Source: Nitrospiraceae bacterium
Lineage (GTDB): Bacteria > Nitrospirota > Nitrospiria > Nitrospirales > UBA8639
Assembly (NCBI GenBank): GCA_003523945.1
Contig: DOFS01000624.1
Span: 1 to 52,863 of the forward strand
Direction of reading: 5' to 3'
Length of the DNA: 52,863 nucleotides
Part shown: positions 32,849-41,952 of the stretch, piece by piece
How the letters are laid out: each line of letters opens with the position of its first letter
How positions within the stretch are numbered: the stretch's first letter is position 1
Program-made: the position numbers and the translations under genes
The notes under the pieces: model-generated
Told to the model about the DNA's origin: nothing
The model's database searches: none
Seen by the model: the letters and a program-made list of their open reading frames with translations, nothing else

Positions 32849-35580
32849 GAAATGTCTCCTGTGCGAGTAATCGCCTGGTCGTACCACATGAGGAGATTGG
32901 GATCTTCCTGAAGGACGTTCTCGGGGATCTTGCGGGCCACGGTGATAATGGTGGCATAGTCGCGCTCTTGCCAGGCCTTCTTGAACCCAGTGCGGACGGC
33001 TTCGAGGCGGAACACCTTCAGGCGCTTTTGTGTTGACGACCGGTATTCCTCGAACTCCTTGAGCAGGGACCGTTCGCGCAGTTTCTCCAGGTCGCCTGCC
33101 TTGTTATGGTCGGGCACGTACCATCGGTCCTTCCCCTTGGTGCGGAGGCTCTCGTTGCCCTTTGGTAGTTTGCGCAGCTCCTTGAAGTTGGTAGACAGGT
33201 AACTGTGAATCTGGTTCGGCACCTCGCCATTGCCATCATAGCGCAGGAAGTTCTGCTCCAGCAGTTCAGATAGCTCCAGCGGCTTCTCGTGTTTTTGCCA
33301 GCCACTAATCTCTTTAAGGAACTGCGGGTGGAGTTCCTGGAAGGTCTGGGGCTTCTTGATGAGCTGCTGCCTGAGCCATTGTATGGATGATGATTCGTCG
33401 GTGACGAAAAGCTCGAGTTGCAGCATATCCCGAACAGTCATGCGTTTCTTGTCGTACTCGGCCACCTGCTCAGGTAGAAAGTACATCCCATCTCGTTCAG
33501 AGAGCCGCATGGCAAGCCCGGCGTAAAACTCTGCCGCTGACAGGGGAATAGTCACACCACGCTGGACATGGAAAGCCACCATACGATCATAGAGTAAGAA
33601 GTTTTGTCGCTCGGCAATGACTTCGGCCTGGCCGTCCTTAGAGACGAAACGAGGGAGTTGTTTCATGTGCGTGCGGACAAAATCCCAGACGCCTTCCTCA
33701 GTGCCGGCTTCTAGCTTGAAGCGATCCTCAAGGCCATCATTGGGCTTGTAGGCGGAGATAACCAAGTCTTGCTTTACTGCCCCGGCTGTTGTGTATTGTT
33801 TAAAAGTGCCTTGCTTCTTATCCAAAGTGCGAACATCGGCAACCACAAAGCCTCCGTGCTGCAAACTCTCCTGAATGGAATTCCAAATTACATTCTTTGA
33901 GTTATGAAACTCCACTGTGAGCCATCGACCTGGTTTCAGCACACGATTGATTTCAGAGAAACACTTGGTCATTTCTGCCGTATAGGCTAATGCGTCCTTT
34001 TTCATTACCTTGTTGCATATTGCTTCATGTTTAGAAGCTGTTAGTACGCGTAGCCATGGCTCGTAGACCAAGTTGAGCTCAGAATACATAAGGTTTCCTC
34101 CGAAGGGCGGATCTACGAAAACGTAGTCAATGCTATTATTAGGGATCATTTTTAGATCCCCACTTGAACTACAGGATGAAAGAGATGGAGTGCGACTCTT
34201 AGGTAATGCACTTGCGAAACTCAATGCTTTGCCTTGTCGCTCACGAAAGGAATTAAATACATTCCTTTCGCCTGATATCGAAGGAATGTATAGTATGCCC
34301 GTTGTACTGGGCTTGAAAGCGCCAGTACCTCCTTGTTTCCAGGCCTTAGTGAGGAAGATTGATCTGCGTGTCCAAACTCGAAATCCGCCAAGCAATTCAA
34401 ACATCCAAAATGTTGAACCATTTTCAGAGGCCACATTCCACAATGTACTGAAAGCAATCAGGTTGCGGCGCGTAAAGAACATATGAGAATGAGTTATGCC
34501 ATGCGATCTGATGGGCTGAGTGGTGTTATCTCCCTCGGGAAGCTTCTGGATGGGAATCCATGCAGGTATAGGAGTCTGCTGAATTTTCTTTATCAGAGAT
34601 AAGTCGCTATCGTCAGGCTTTTTCTCATTCTGGCTTGAACCCACGTAATAACGAACCAGTACAGGAACCTGCTTCAAGACACGCGCGGTGGTGCCCAATA
34701 GGTCGTCGTAGGTAGTTACCCAACAACTCTGGAGGGAGGTCTTCGTAATATGTGCATTGCACACTGAACACTTGCTACTCGATTTAACTTCACCGCTATT
34801 GGAGTTCACAAAATTGTCAAAGAATACAACCTCAGAGCCGCATTCATGGCAGAGAAATACGTCAGACCAGACAACGTAATTGATCATGCGTTCAACGCCC
34901 TTATAATCCCGTGTCTTATACATCCAACTAAATGTATCTGCAGCATTTTGGAAATCTTTGGAGAGATCACATGGCCGTGGAAGGTGGTTATAATGATGGC
35001 CAATGTAAGAGGCATAAGTGGAAAGGTCGTTTAGGATTGCGTGGCGTTCACCAGCGTTAGGGTAGCTCTTATCCGCCTGAGAGCCAAGATATTTGGCTGC
35101 CAGTCCAGTCATCCCACTTCCCGAGAAAGCATCAAATACGATTTCTCCAGGAGATGTGTAATGGGCAATATACCGAGCAATGGCTTTGTGGGGAACTTTC
35201 GTATGATATGAGTAGTGTTCGTAGAACGGATCCCTTTTCCCCTCGGTCACATCAGCAGCGAACGGCTCTCGGCTGTACGGCTTGCTCGGGTCGTAGGGCT
35301 TGCCGTATTGCTTGATGAAGTCGGCAATGAACGGGTTCGGACAGGCGGTGTAATACGGCGGGTCCGAAAGTGCCAGGATGTCCTCGTCCGCGCCGATGGG
35401 GAATCCCTCGATCTTACGGAACTCGGGATCTTTCAGCTTCTCGCGCAGCTTCTCCAGGAAATGTTTTCGCCGCTCCTCGTCGTTCGGGAAGGTCATGCTG
35501 AGGCATTCCACCGGTTCCTGCGCTTGAGCGGCTTCCTTCGGAAACAGGGAACCGCCATCGTCGTCCTTATGCTTTGCCAT
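32845..35580 (-). CDS. pglX: BREX type 3 DNA methyltransferase PglX
   Basis: I start at ATG 35580 (911 aa), preceded by AAGGA about 5 nt upstream. Motif IV-like DPPYYT (73-78) and the SAM-binding DAFSGSGMTG (150-159) come early, and a second VDPPFGGNLMYSEL lies near residue 500. A zinc-ribbon-like CHECGSEVVFF and CSVCNAHI sits between them. The tail is helical. The PglXI subtype of type 3 BREX has this layout of a single large amino-methyltransferase; it methylates host DNA, marking self, and also takes part in restriction. The gene is intact, with no homopolymer tract that would suggest phase variation. Confidence 0.9.
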   Translation of the reverse strand: MAKHKDDDGGSLFPKEAAQAQEPVECLSMTFPNDEERRKHFLEKLREKLKDPEFRKIEGFPIGADEDILALSDPPYYTACPNPFIADFIKQYGKPYDPSKPYSREPFAADVTEGKRDPFYEHYSYHTKVPHKAIARYIAHYTSPGEIVFDAFSGSGMTGLAAKYLGSQADKSYPNAGERHAILNDLSTYASYIGHHYNHLPRPCDLSKDFQNAADTFSWMYKTRDYKGVERMINYVVWSDVFLCHECGSEVVFFDNFVNSNSGEVKSSSKCSVCNAHITKTSLQSCWVTTYDDLLGTTARVLKQVPVLVRYYVGSSQNEKKPDDSDLSLIKKIQQTPIPAWIPIQKLPEGDNTTQPIRSHGITHSHMFFTRRNLIAFSTLWNVASENGSTFWMFELLGGFRVWTRRSIFLTKAWKQGGTGAFKPSTTGILYIPSISGERNVFNSFRERQGKALSFASALPKSRTPSLSSCSSSGDLKMIPNNSIDYVFVDPPFGGNLMYSELNLVYEPWLRVLTASKHEAICNKVMKKDALAYTAEMTKCFSEINRVLKPGRWLTVEFHNSKNVIWNSIQESLQHGGFVVADVRTLDKKQGTFKQYTTAGAVKQDLVISAYKPNDGLEDRFKLEAGTEEGVWDFVRTHMKQLPRFVSKDGQAEVIAERQNFLLYDRMVAFHVQRGVTIPLSAAEFYAGLAMRLSERDGMYFLPEQVAEYDKKRMTVRDMLQLELFVTDESSSIQWLRQQLIKKPQTFQELHPQFLKEISGWQKHEKPLELSELLEQNFLRYDGNGEVPNQIHSYLSTNFKELRKLPKGNESLRTKGKDRWYVPDHNKAGDLEKLRERSLLKEFEEYRSSTQKRLKVFRLEAVRTGFKKAWQERDYATIITVARKIPENVLQEDPNLLMWYDQAITRTGDIS

Positions 35581-35602
35581 GCGCGTCCTTGGTTGTGATT
35601 GC

Positions 35603-35716
35603 TTAGTCACCCGTCCACTGACCAACCTGGTCGGTGGATGGTTCTAGTTTGGTAACAACTTGGCCACTCAATGCGGCCAAGTGCTGTTGTATGGCTATCC
35701 GGTTTTCCATTGCCAT
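35603..35716 (-). CDS. Possible 37-aa peptide between brxC and pglX
   Basis: A short ORF starts at ATG 35716, four bases after the brxC stop, and ends 22 bp before the pglX start I prefer, so it fills the gap. Its sequence (MAMENRIAIQQHLAALSG, then VVTKLEPSTDQVGQWTGD) is plausible for a small soluble peptide. There is no separate ribosome binding site, so translation would depend on reinitiation after brxC. It may only be a coincidental frame. Confidence 0.3.
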   Translation of the reverse strand: MAMENRIAIQQHLAALSGQVVTKLEPSTDQVGQWTGD

Positions 35717-35720
35717 AGGC

Positions 35721-38700
35721 TTACTCCAGCACGATGCGCACCTTGCCGGGTTCTTTGCCCTTGGTGAGCTGATCCAGGTATTCCTCGAACCGCTTCCGCA
35801 GTTCCGCGGGGGTAGCTGGTGAACCACCCGCGAGCAGGGCATCGCGCAGATCTGCGATCTTAACCGCGACCTTGGTGAGCCCGGAGAGCACCTCCTGTAA
35901 GGCGTGCAGGAAATCCTGGTCCAGTTCGTCCGGCAGAGTTCGCTTCTTGATGAAAGCGTCCACCAGCTTTCGCGGTTTAGGCTTTAGCAGGCTCAAGTTC
36001 CCTTTGGTTGTGGGGTCTTCAAGGTTGTCCAAGAGCGTCTGTGTCCAGTTCTCGACCAGCTTATCGAGCTCGCGGTCCAGGGCGTCGAGTGTCGCCGCGG
36101 GAGCCGCAGGCGGTTCCGCGCCCGGTTTGAAATTGCAGTGCGGGCAGACTGGCGATGCCTCTACTTCCTGCTCGGTGAGGGTGAAGCAGCTCTTCAATCC
36201 CGCGAGCCGGTTCTGAAAATCTGAGAGGTGCTGCCGCGGCATCAGTTCAATGGTGGAAAGCTTCTGCAGATTCTTGAGCCGCTCGTCGCCCATGAGCTGG
36301 GTCCTGCGTTTATCCTCGTTCAGGCTTAAGCGCGCTTTGGCGTGCATAGAGAGGTAGGCCAACAGGTAGGCCTTCTTGAGGTCTCCAAGTTTGCGCTGAG
36401 CCTGCAGCCGGAATGCCGCAGCGCTCCGCTTGGCCGGATTGTCAATTTGGGCTAGGACTTCATTTCGCGCCGTCTTCATCTTATCGATCCACTCGTGGCC
36501 AGTGGGCAGAGCTGCCTCTGCGGTAGAGAGGTACGCTGCCGTGGACCCGATGTCGACCACCAATTCCTCAAGCGATTTGATCTGGGCAAGGGAATTGATC
36601 CCGTCCCGGTGGGCGGTCACTGTGGAGGCGTCATAGCGGAAATTCTTGAGCTTGCCGATCGTCGTATACGCTTGCAGGGATTCGAGGAAGGTTTTGGTCT
36701 CATCCAATTTGGCTCTCAGTTTCTTGACTTCGTCCTCGGCCAGGAGATTTCGCCCCCAGAAAAACAAGCCGGTCTGCAAGCTCTGCTGTACGAGCACCAG
36801 CTGCTTCACGACGGTGGTGACGGCCTTCTGCAGTTCCTGAACCGGCTCGTCCTTGCCTTGGGTGATCAGTTGGGCCATGCCGGGTGTGAGCCCAAGTAAT
36901 TCGAAGAGTGCCTTGAGCGCCGGGAGGTTCCAGTCCTTGGGCTGCTCGATATGTTTGAACTGTGTCAGTTCGTCGATGCCGGTTCCGGCTAGTTCCGACA
37001 GTCCCGTGGAATCGAACTTCTTACCCGGAATGGAGAGGACTGCTTCGCCTGCATAGATCAACGCGGCTAGCACCACCACGGCCCATTCGGGTTCGAGGCG
37101 GAGGGCTTGCGGTGCGAGGTACTCCACACCGCGGACGTCCTGTATCAGCTCCGAGCGGTTGACCACCTGGCCGTGGCCCTTCTTCTTAGCGACCCCGAGG
37201 ATGTGCTTGGCGTACTTGGACCGGTAGGGATCGAGGCGCTCGCCGTGAAGCAGCTCGAGCGCGTCCAACACCGCGGTGGCCTGCTTGGTACGATTCTGTC
37301 CGGCAATGGCGCGTAGGGCATCCTGCGCCGCCTGTGCTCGATTTACTCCGGTGATGAGCACCGAGAAGAATGGGTATTCCGGAGCCTGGTCCTGGAATTT
37401 GGTTTCAAGGCAGATGCCCGCTGTGGTGTTTACCAGGTCACGGAAGTTAATGCGCTCGAAGGATCCAATCCCCGATAGTTCGCGGATGGACTTGCCTTTG
37501 GACCAGTCGGTCAGAGACTTTGCACGCCCTTGGTAGGTAACCTCAAAGGCCGTGGCCATGTTCTTCTGGACCCATTGCACGAGGTCGCGCAAGAAGTTCG
37601 ACTCTTTGGATTCGTAGGTGGACTTGGCTTGTCCCGAAGCTTTAGAGGCGAGGTCCAGGGCCGCGGCGTAATTTCTGAGGGCAGTGCGGAACTCCTCGTC
37701 CGTGTTCTTCAGGCGTAGAAATAGCTCGTCAGCTTTTTTCTCGTCCTTGAAGTGCGGTAGGTCAAAGGGTTGGAGGAAGTAGAGGTAGAAGTCCCGCGGC
37801 GGCACCGCCGTGGAACGCTCGTTGGGCGCGCCGAAGAATAGATATCCCTGGCGTGGGGCTTTGCGTTCCAACCATTCAAGCTCGTGCTGCCAGATCTTGT
37901 AGCCGGTGACGTAGGTCTGGTCGGTGCACTCCATGACTCGCCGGAGCGCATCATAGTAATAGCGGTCGAGTTCGTTGGGTTCGAGGCTCTCGGCCCGCTT
38001 TTCGATCAAGGCATCGAAATCGTCGGTCTTTTTGAGGTCCAGGTAGTATTGGCGGTTGTCCGGATTAGACGAGATGAACTGCCCGCTCACCGTCTTGTGT
38101 ATTTCCCGAAGGACAGTCTCCACCTGGGAAAGGAGGTCGTCAGCTGGATCACCGCCCAATTCTTCAATTCCCGGCTGGAAGAGGCACAGGCCGTCGCGCA
38201 GTTCCTCCGCCGTCGCGCCCAGAGGGGCGGTAATGTCACCCGTCGTGAGCCGGTGAACAGACAATGCATGGATAAGCTGGATCGCCATCGGTTTGTAGGC
38301 CGGACGGGTGAAAGCCTGTTTGATGCGAGATTCGAGCACTTGGCTGCAATCGATAACCGCCTTGATGTCTGGTACGGCGCGGAAGGACGGGTTCTCGCGC
38401 AGGGTCGTCCAATAGCCGTCATAGGCGATGACTCCTGGCCGATCATCCGGGACGTTTTGGTTGAGCAACTTCTTCATGGCCAGAGAAAGAGTCTTGAGTA
38501 CCTCGCGCTTTTCTACTGCTGTGACACGTTCAAAAGTGTCGATGTAGTCTGGATGCACGGGGAAAAGACGCACGAACTCATCCATGCGCTCGTTCATGCG
38601 ACCGTAAAATTTGGCGAAGGGAGTCAAATTCTCCCGGATTTTCACCTGCTGGTCTGCGGTTTTCTTGAGCAGACGCTCGGCCACCACGAACTTGACATCC

Positions 38701-39446
38701 TTGCGGACGATGAGGATTTGCTCGAACCGGTCCTTCACCCGATGAAGGCTGTCGGCCACGAAGGAGAATCGAGAGCTGTCGAAAATGGCTTCCTGAACAC
38801 CGGCGATGAAGCGGAACCTCAGGTCCTTGCAGACCTCGCCGATCTCACGTAGGAAGTTGAGGTCGAGAATGAATTCTTGATCCTTGCGGGTACGCAGATA
38901 GTCGAGGAGCTCGTCTACCACTAGGAGCAGGCCGTGGTCGGGATGCTTCTGGTGAAAGGCTGTCATCATTTCCTCGAAGGCGCGTTTGTTGTTAGATACC
39001 TTGTCTGCGGACGGAAAGGTGTACGACACGCCCATTGCGGCGAGGTGCTCCTCCAGTTCGGCCACGAGAATGTCGCGCAGGGACATCGTGGTCGCCCCGA
39101 TCTCAGTTCGGACCACCTTAAAACGTCCGCTGATCTTGCCCGCGGCACTGGCCACACTCTTGTCGTTCAGATACGTCGCAAGATCGCCGTTTTCAGCCAA
39201 AGCGGAGAGCACGGACATGAGGTGCGACTTACCAGTGCCATAGTTGCCAACAACCAGCAGCCCTTTGTTATCCATTGGCTTGTCGAACTGAAGCTGAGGG
39301 ATGACCAAGCTGACCAGCTTCTCGGCCATCTCCTCTGATATGACGTAGGTCTGGACAAGTTTCCTGGCCGCAGCGGCCTCGTCGGCCTCCCGCAACTGAA
39401 CCACGGACTCGATAGGTTCAAATTGGATCAGGTCTCCGTATTTCAT
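35721..39446 (-). CDS. brxC: BREX type 3 ATPase BrxC
   Basis: The 1241-aa protein starts at ATG 39446 after AAGGGG. Walker A is GNYGTGKS (67-74) and Walker B is LLLVVDEL (173-180). The rest is mostly helical, with a CPHCNF zinc-binding pair near residue 1110. The size and the N-terminal ATPase match BrxC/PglY, the large ATPase of BREX that is thought to assemble on DNA and drive the restriction complex. It follows brxF by 65 bp. The frame is uninterrupted over 3.7 kb. Confidence 0.93.
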   Translation of the reverse strand: MKYGDLIQFEPIESVVQLREADEAAAARKLVQTYVISEEMAEKLVSLVIPQLQFDKPMDNKGLLVVGNYGTGKSHLMSVLSALAENGDLATYLNDKSVASAAGKISGRFKVVRTEIGATTMSLRDILVAELEEHLAAMGVSYTFPSADKVSNNKRAFEEMMTAFHQKHPDHGLLLVVDELLDYLRTRKDQEFILDLNFLREIGEVCKDLRFRFIAGVQEAIFDSSRFSFVADSLHRVKDRFEQILIVRKDVKFVVAERLLKKTADQQVKIRENLTPFAKFYGRMNERMDEFVRLFPVHPDYIDTFERVTAVEKREVLKTLSLAMKKLLNQNVPDDRPGVIAYDGYWTTLRENPSFRAVPDIKAVIDCSQVLESRIKQAFTRPAYKPMAIQLIHALSVHRLTTGDITAPLGATAEELRDGLCLFQPGIEELGGDPADDLLSQVETVLREIHKTVSGQFISSNPDNRQYYLDLKKTDDFDALIEKRAESLEPNELDRYYYDALRRVMECTDQTYVTGYKIWQHELEWLERKAPRQGYLFFGAPNERSTAVPPRDFYLYFLQPFDLPHFKDEKKADELFLRLKNTDEEFRTALRNYAAALDLASKASGQAKSTYESKESNFLRDLVQWVQKNMATAFEVTYQGRAKSLTDWSKGKSIRELSGIGSFERINFRDLVNTTAGICLETKFQDQAPEYPFFSVLITGVNRAQAAQDALRAIAGQNRTKQATAVLDALELLHGERLDPYRSKYAKHILGVAKKKGHGQVVNRSELIQDVRGVEYLAPQALRLEPEWAVVVLAALIYAGEAVLSIPGKKFDSTGLSELAGTGIDELTQFKHIEQPKDWNLPALKALFELLGLTPGMAQLITQGKDEPVQELQKAVTTVVKQLVLVQQSLQTGLFFWGRNLLAEDEVKKLRAKLDETKTFLESLQAYTTIGKLKNFRYDASTVTAHRDGINSLAQIKSLEELVVDIGSTAAYLSTAEAALPTGHEWIDKMKTARNEVLAQIDNPAKRSAAAFRLQAQRKLGDLKKAYLLAYLSMHAKARLSLNEDKRRTQLMGDERLKNLQKLSTIELMPRQHLSDFQNRLAGLKSCFTLTEQEVEASPVCPHCNFKPGAEPPAAPAATLDALDRELDKLVENWTQTLLDNLEDPTTKGNLSLLKPKPRKLVDAFIKKRTLPDELDQDFLHALQEVLSGLTKVAVKIADLRDALLAGGSPATPAELRKRFEEYLDQLTKGKEPGKVRIVLE

Positions 39447-39511
39447 TTTATTTTCCCCTTTTGCATGTCCGAAGGATTTGGCACATAGGCATACTTATGT
39501 TGCTTCCTGCT

Positions 39512-39982
39512 TTAGGTCTTTATCTCCAGGTTGACTACTAGGAAATCTCGTGCCGAATATTGCTTGTATTCGGGGTGGTCCGGCTTTGCATAGAACATGT
39601 GCCCCCCATCGATAGCGCCGCTCCAAGCCGCGACCACCGTCTTGTTCCGCGAGAGTCCTTCCAAGAGCCGCAGCGGGTCCTGTTTGAGCGCGACATCGAA
39701 CAGCACTTCAATGTTGTCGAGCAGAATCACATTCGTTTGGTCTGCATTTGTGATCTGGGAAAGCAGAAGAGGCAACTGCAGCGTCCGCTGGCGCTCGGTA
39801 AGGTCGAGCATACGGCGGGACAGCTCGAGGTTGACGTTGATAAGGGGGGCCGCCGTGCGCTCATGCACCTCCTGAAGTGCCGAGGTCTTTCCCGATCCAG
39901 CGGGAGCCACTAGCATAACGAGCCGATAATAAAGTTCGTTTGCTTGTTCGATTTTTTCCACAATTTGATCGGCCAATGACAC
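39512..39982 (-). CDS. brxF: BREX type 3 P-loop protein BrxF
   Basis: This 156-aa protein starts at GTG 39982; the ribosome binding site is a weak purine run. Walker A is APAGSGKT (26-33) and the Walker B-like strand is VILLDNIEV (85-93). A small single-domain ATPase as the first gene before brxC is the defining mark of type 3 BREX. It is the first gene of the minus-strand operon, so the promoter should lie in 39983-40264, between it and the divergent recombinase gene. No brxR-like or WYL regulator gene is present nearby. Confidence 0.9.
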   Translation of the reverse strand: MSLADQIVEKIEQANELYYRLVMLVAPAGSGKTSALQEVHERTAAPLINVNLELSRRMLDLTERQRTLQLPLLLSQITNADQTNVILLDNIEVLFDVALKQDPLRLLEGLSRNKTVVAAWSGAIDGGHMFYAKPDHPEYKQYSARDFLVVNLEIKT

Positions 39983-40264
39983 TATATTTTTCTTTCTTCA
40001 CCAGGGGCCGATTTTCCCTGCCAGCCTTTAATAATGGGCAGCAGGGTTCACCCCCAATTTAAAGGCCACTCAATCCTAATAGCTTGCGAAAATACCAAAT
40101 ACCTCATGAAGTATGAGGTTATAGCCTTGGCGGCTATGGATTCTATGGGGTTTCAGCAAAAAAGACTAGTTTTCTGCTCTTTGAACTCAAAAGAAAATAC
40201 TTTAGAATAAAAGAAATGATGCCCATACAATTCCTTGCATTGTATTCATAAAGGTCATTGCATC

Positions 40265-41800
40265 ATGAGTAACAAGTCGCAAGAGCGAGTCAAAGCAATC
40301 CTCTATACCCGTGTTTCTTCCAAAGAACAGGAAAAGGATGGCTTCTCTATTCCAGCTCAATTGCAGCTCCTGAAGGGGTATGCTCAATTAAAGGGGTTTC
40401 AGGTATCCCAAGAATTTATTGATGTGGAAACCGCCAAAGCGGCCGGTCGTACCCAGTTTCGGGAAATGGCGAAGTTTTTCCAAGCTAACCCTGAATTCAA
40501 AATTCTCCTTGTCGAAAAAACAGACCGGCTCTACCGAAATTTCCGGGATTACGTGGATCTAGAAGAATTGGGCCTGGAAATCCACTTGGTTAAAGAGGGG
40601 GAAATCCTTGGGAAGGATGCCAAATCCCATACCAAACTGATTCACGGCATCAAGGTCGTGTTGGCAAAGAACTACATTGATAATCTTTCCGAGGAAGTTA
40701 AAAAGGGCATGCGACAGAAAGTCGAGCAGGGTGGGTTCCCGGGAAAAGTTCCCGTTGGGTATGTGAATAATAAAGAGACCCATGCCGTCGAACTCGACCC
40801 CGAAAAGGCACCGATCATCCGACAACTTTTCCAAAAATATGCCACCGGCAACTATACGCTAGCTGAACTTCGCTCAGAATGCCTTCAAATGGGATTTTCA
40901 ACCCGACGCTCCCAGCAGCGAATCAGCCGAAGTAAAATCGAATCCATTTTGAAAAATCCATTCTATACGGGAATGTTCATGTGGAATGGAAACCTTTACC
41001 AAGGGACCCATACTCCCATTGTGAGTGATGGGCTCTTTGGGAAAGTTCAAACGGCTTTCCAACGACACAATATCCCCAAGCGACGGAATGGCAAATCCTT
41101 CGCGTTTTCAGGTTTGGTATCCTGCGGTCGTTGCGGTTGTGCCATTACGGCGGAAATGAAGAAAGGGCGATATATCTATTATCACTGCACAAACTTTAAG
41201 GGAAAATGTGGGGAAGGGTATATACGGGAAGAAAAGCTCCAGGACCTGCTAGGGGAGTTGGTGAAAGCCATCCAGATTGATCGAACCAAGGTAGACTGGA
41301 TTAAGGATGCCCTTCGTGAAAGCCATGCGGAAGAACGGGCCTTTCATGAACATGCCATAGGCACACTCAGAGCCCAATTTGATCGACTTCAAACACGAAT
41401 CGACCAAATTTATGTGGATAAGCTAGATGGGACGGTCAGCGAGGAATTTTGGAGGAACAAGACTACCGAATGGAAACATGAGCAAGATCAGATTGGCGAG
41501 CGGCTTGAGGCACACAAGACCGCCAATCGAGCCTATTACGAAGATGGGATCAAAATTCTCGAACTCGCGAATCGGGCCTATTCACTCTATATACAGCAAT
41601 CTCCACATGAACAGCGGCGATTGCTCAATGTCCTACTATCGAACTGCACCCTGACGAACGGAACCCTTTGTCCTACCTACAAAATACCGTTCGATCTGTT
41701 GGCCAAACGAGTGAAAAATGAAGACTGGCTGGGGGACCAGGAATCGAACCTGGGTTCTAAGATCCAAAATCCCTTCCAAAGGAATAAGGATTCAGAGTGA
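40265..41800 (+). CDS. Large serine recombinase with zinc ribbon
   Basis: I start at ATG 40265 (511 aa), with AAAGGT upstream. The N-terminal catalytic domain has YTRVSS (catalytic Ser18), and VEKTDRLYRNFRDY. The recombinase domain covers about 150-270. The zinc ribbon has CGRCGCAI and YHCTNFKGKC (about residues 287-317), followed by a coiled-coil region. The last part, WLGDQESNLGSK and onward, is encoded by the tRNA-Gln fragment at 41726-41772, so the natural C-terminus depends on what is integrated downstream. It probably excises and integrates the BREX-carrying element. Serine recombinases using a tRNA 3' end are less usual than tyrosine integrases. Confidence 0.9.
   Translation: MSNKSQERVKAILYTRVSSKEQEKDGFSIPAQLQLLKGYAQLKGFQVSQEFIDVETAKAAGRTQFREMAKFFQANPEFKILLVEKTDRLYRNFRDYVDLEELGLEIHLVKEGEILGKDAKSHTKLIHGIKVVLAKNYIDNLSEEVKKGMRQKVEQGGFPGKVPVGYVNNKETHAVELDPEKAPIIRQLFQKYATGNYTLAELRSECLQMGFSTRRSQQRISRSKIESILKNPFYTGMFMWNGNLYQGTHTPIVSDGLFGKVQTAFQRHNIPKRRNGKSFAFSGLVSCGRCGCAITAEMKKGRYIYYHCTNFKGKCGEGYIREEKLQDLLGELVKAIQIDRTKVDWIKDALRESHAEERAFHEHAIGTLRAQFDRLQTRIDQIYVDKLDGTVSEEFWRNKTTEWKHEQDQIGERLEAHKTANRAYYEDGIKILELANRAYSLYIQQSPHEQRRLLNVLLSNCTLTNGTLCPTYKIPFDLLAKRVKNEDWLGDQESNLGSKIQNPFQRNKDSE
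41726..41772 (-). other. 3' part of tRNA-Gln(TTG), att site of element B
   Basis: On the minus strand this reads: anticodon loop TTTTGGA (anticodon TTG), variable loop, T-arm CCAGG-TTCGATT-CCTGG, acceptor 3' strand TCCCCCA, discriminator G and a genomic CCA ending at 41726. The 5' half (TGGGGGA acceptor strand and D-arm) is missing, and pairing of the anticodon stem fails, so sequence identity to the tRNA ends in or near the anticodon stem, the common crossover place. The first 22 bases seen at the right window edge (52842-52863) match 41725-41746 exactly. Given tRNA orientation, this fragment marks the left end of the element to its right. Confidence 0.8.
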
Positions 41801-41889
41801 TTAATGCAGATTAAGATAACGAAAATCCTTATTAATCAATGACATTATTCCTTTCCAAGTGAGATTGAAGAAGATTTCGATGGACTGTA

Positions 41890-41932
41890 AATCGGGACAA
41901 GAACCGGGACCGAACCGGGAGTAAAACCGGGA
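41890..41932 (+). repeat. Periodic AACCGGGA repeats, left arm-site candidates
   Basis: Units lie at 41890-41897 (AATCGGGA), 41902-41909, 41913-41920 and 41925-41932 (AACCGGGA), spaced 11-12 bp, close to one helical turn. They are 120-200 bp inside the left att fragment. The same unit is found near the right end (52749-52768). Tyrosine integrases have arm-type sites arranged like this. Confidence 0.6.
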
Positions 41933-41952
41933 TCAATTTTCATAGATGTTTT

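Larger units (their letters stand above)
20172..41746. mobile_element. Probable integrative element A carrying type 3 BREX
   Basis: The span holds a CGNR-like regulator, a primase-ATPase operon, a complete BREX operon as cargo, and a large serine recombinase whose 3' end runs into a tRNA-Gln 3' fragment at 41726. This layout parallels element B to the right. The left border is not defined: I found no second tRNA-Gln fragment to the left, so the true left end may be near the IS3 remnant (about 19.9 kb) or outside the window. Confidence 0.45.

Noticed and set aside
37884..38852. Plus-strand open frame antisense to brxC
   Set aside because: Its composition is that of an antisense shadow in a GC-rich gene; brxC is continuous across it.
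24275..39982. DISARM system instead of BREX
   Set aside because: A SNF2 helicase and methylase also occur in DISARM, but PglZ, BrxC, BrxF and BrxA define type 3 BREX and no phospholipase D or DUF1998 gene is seen.
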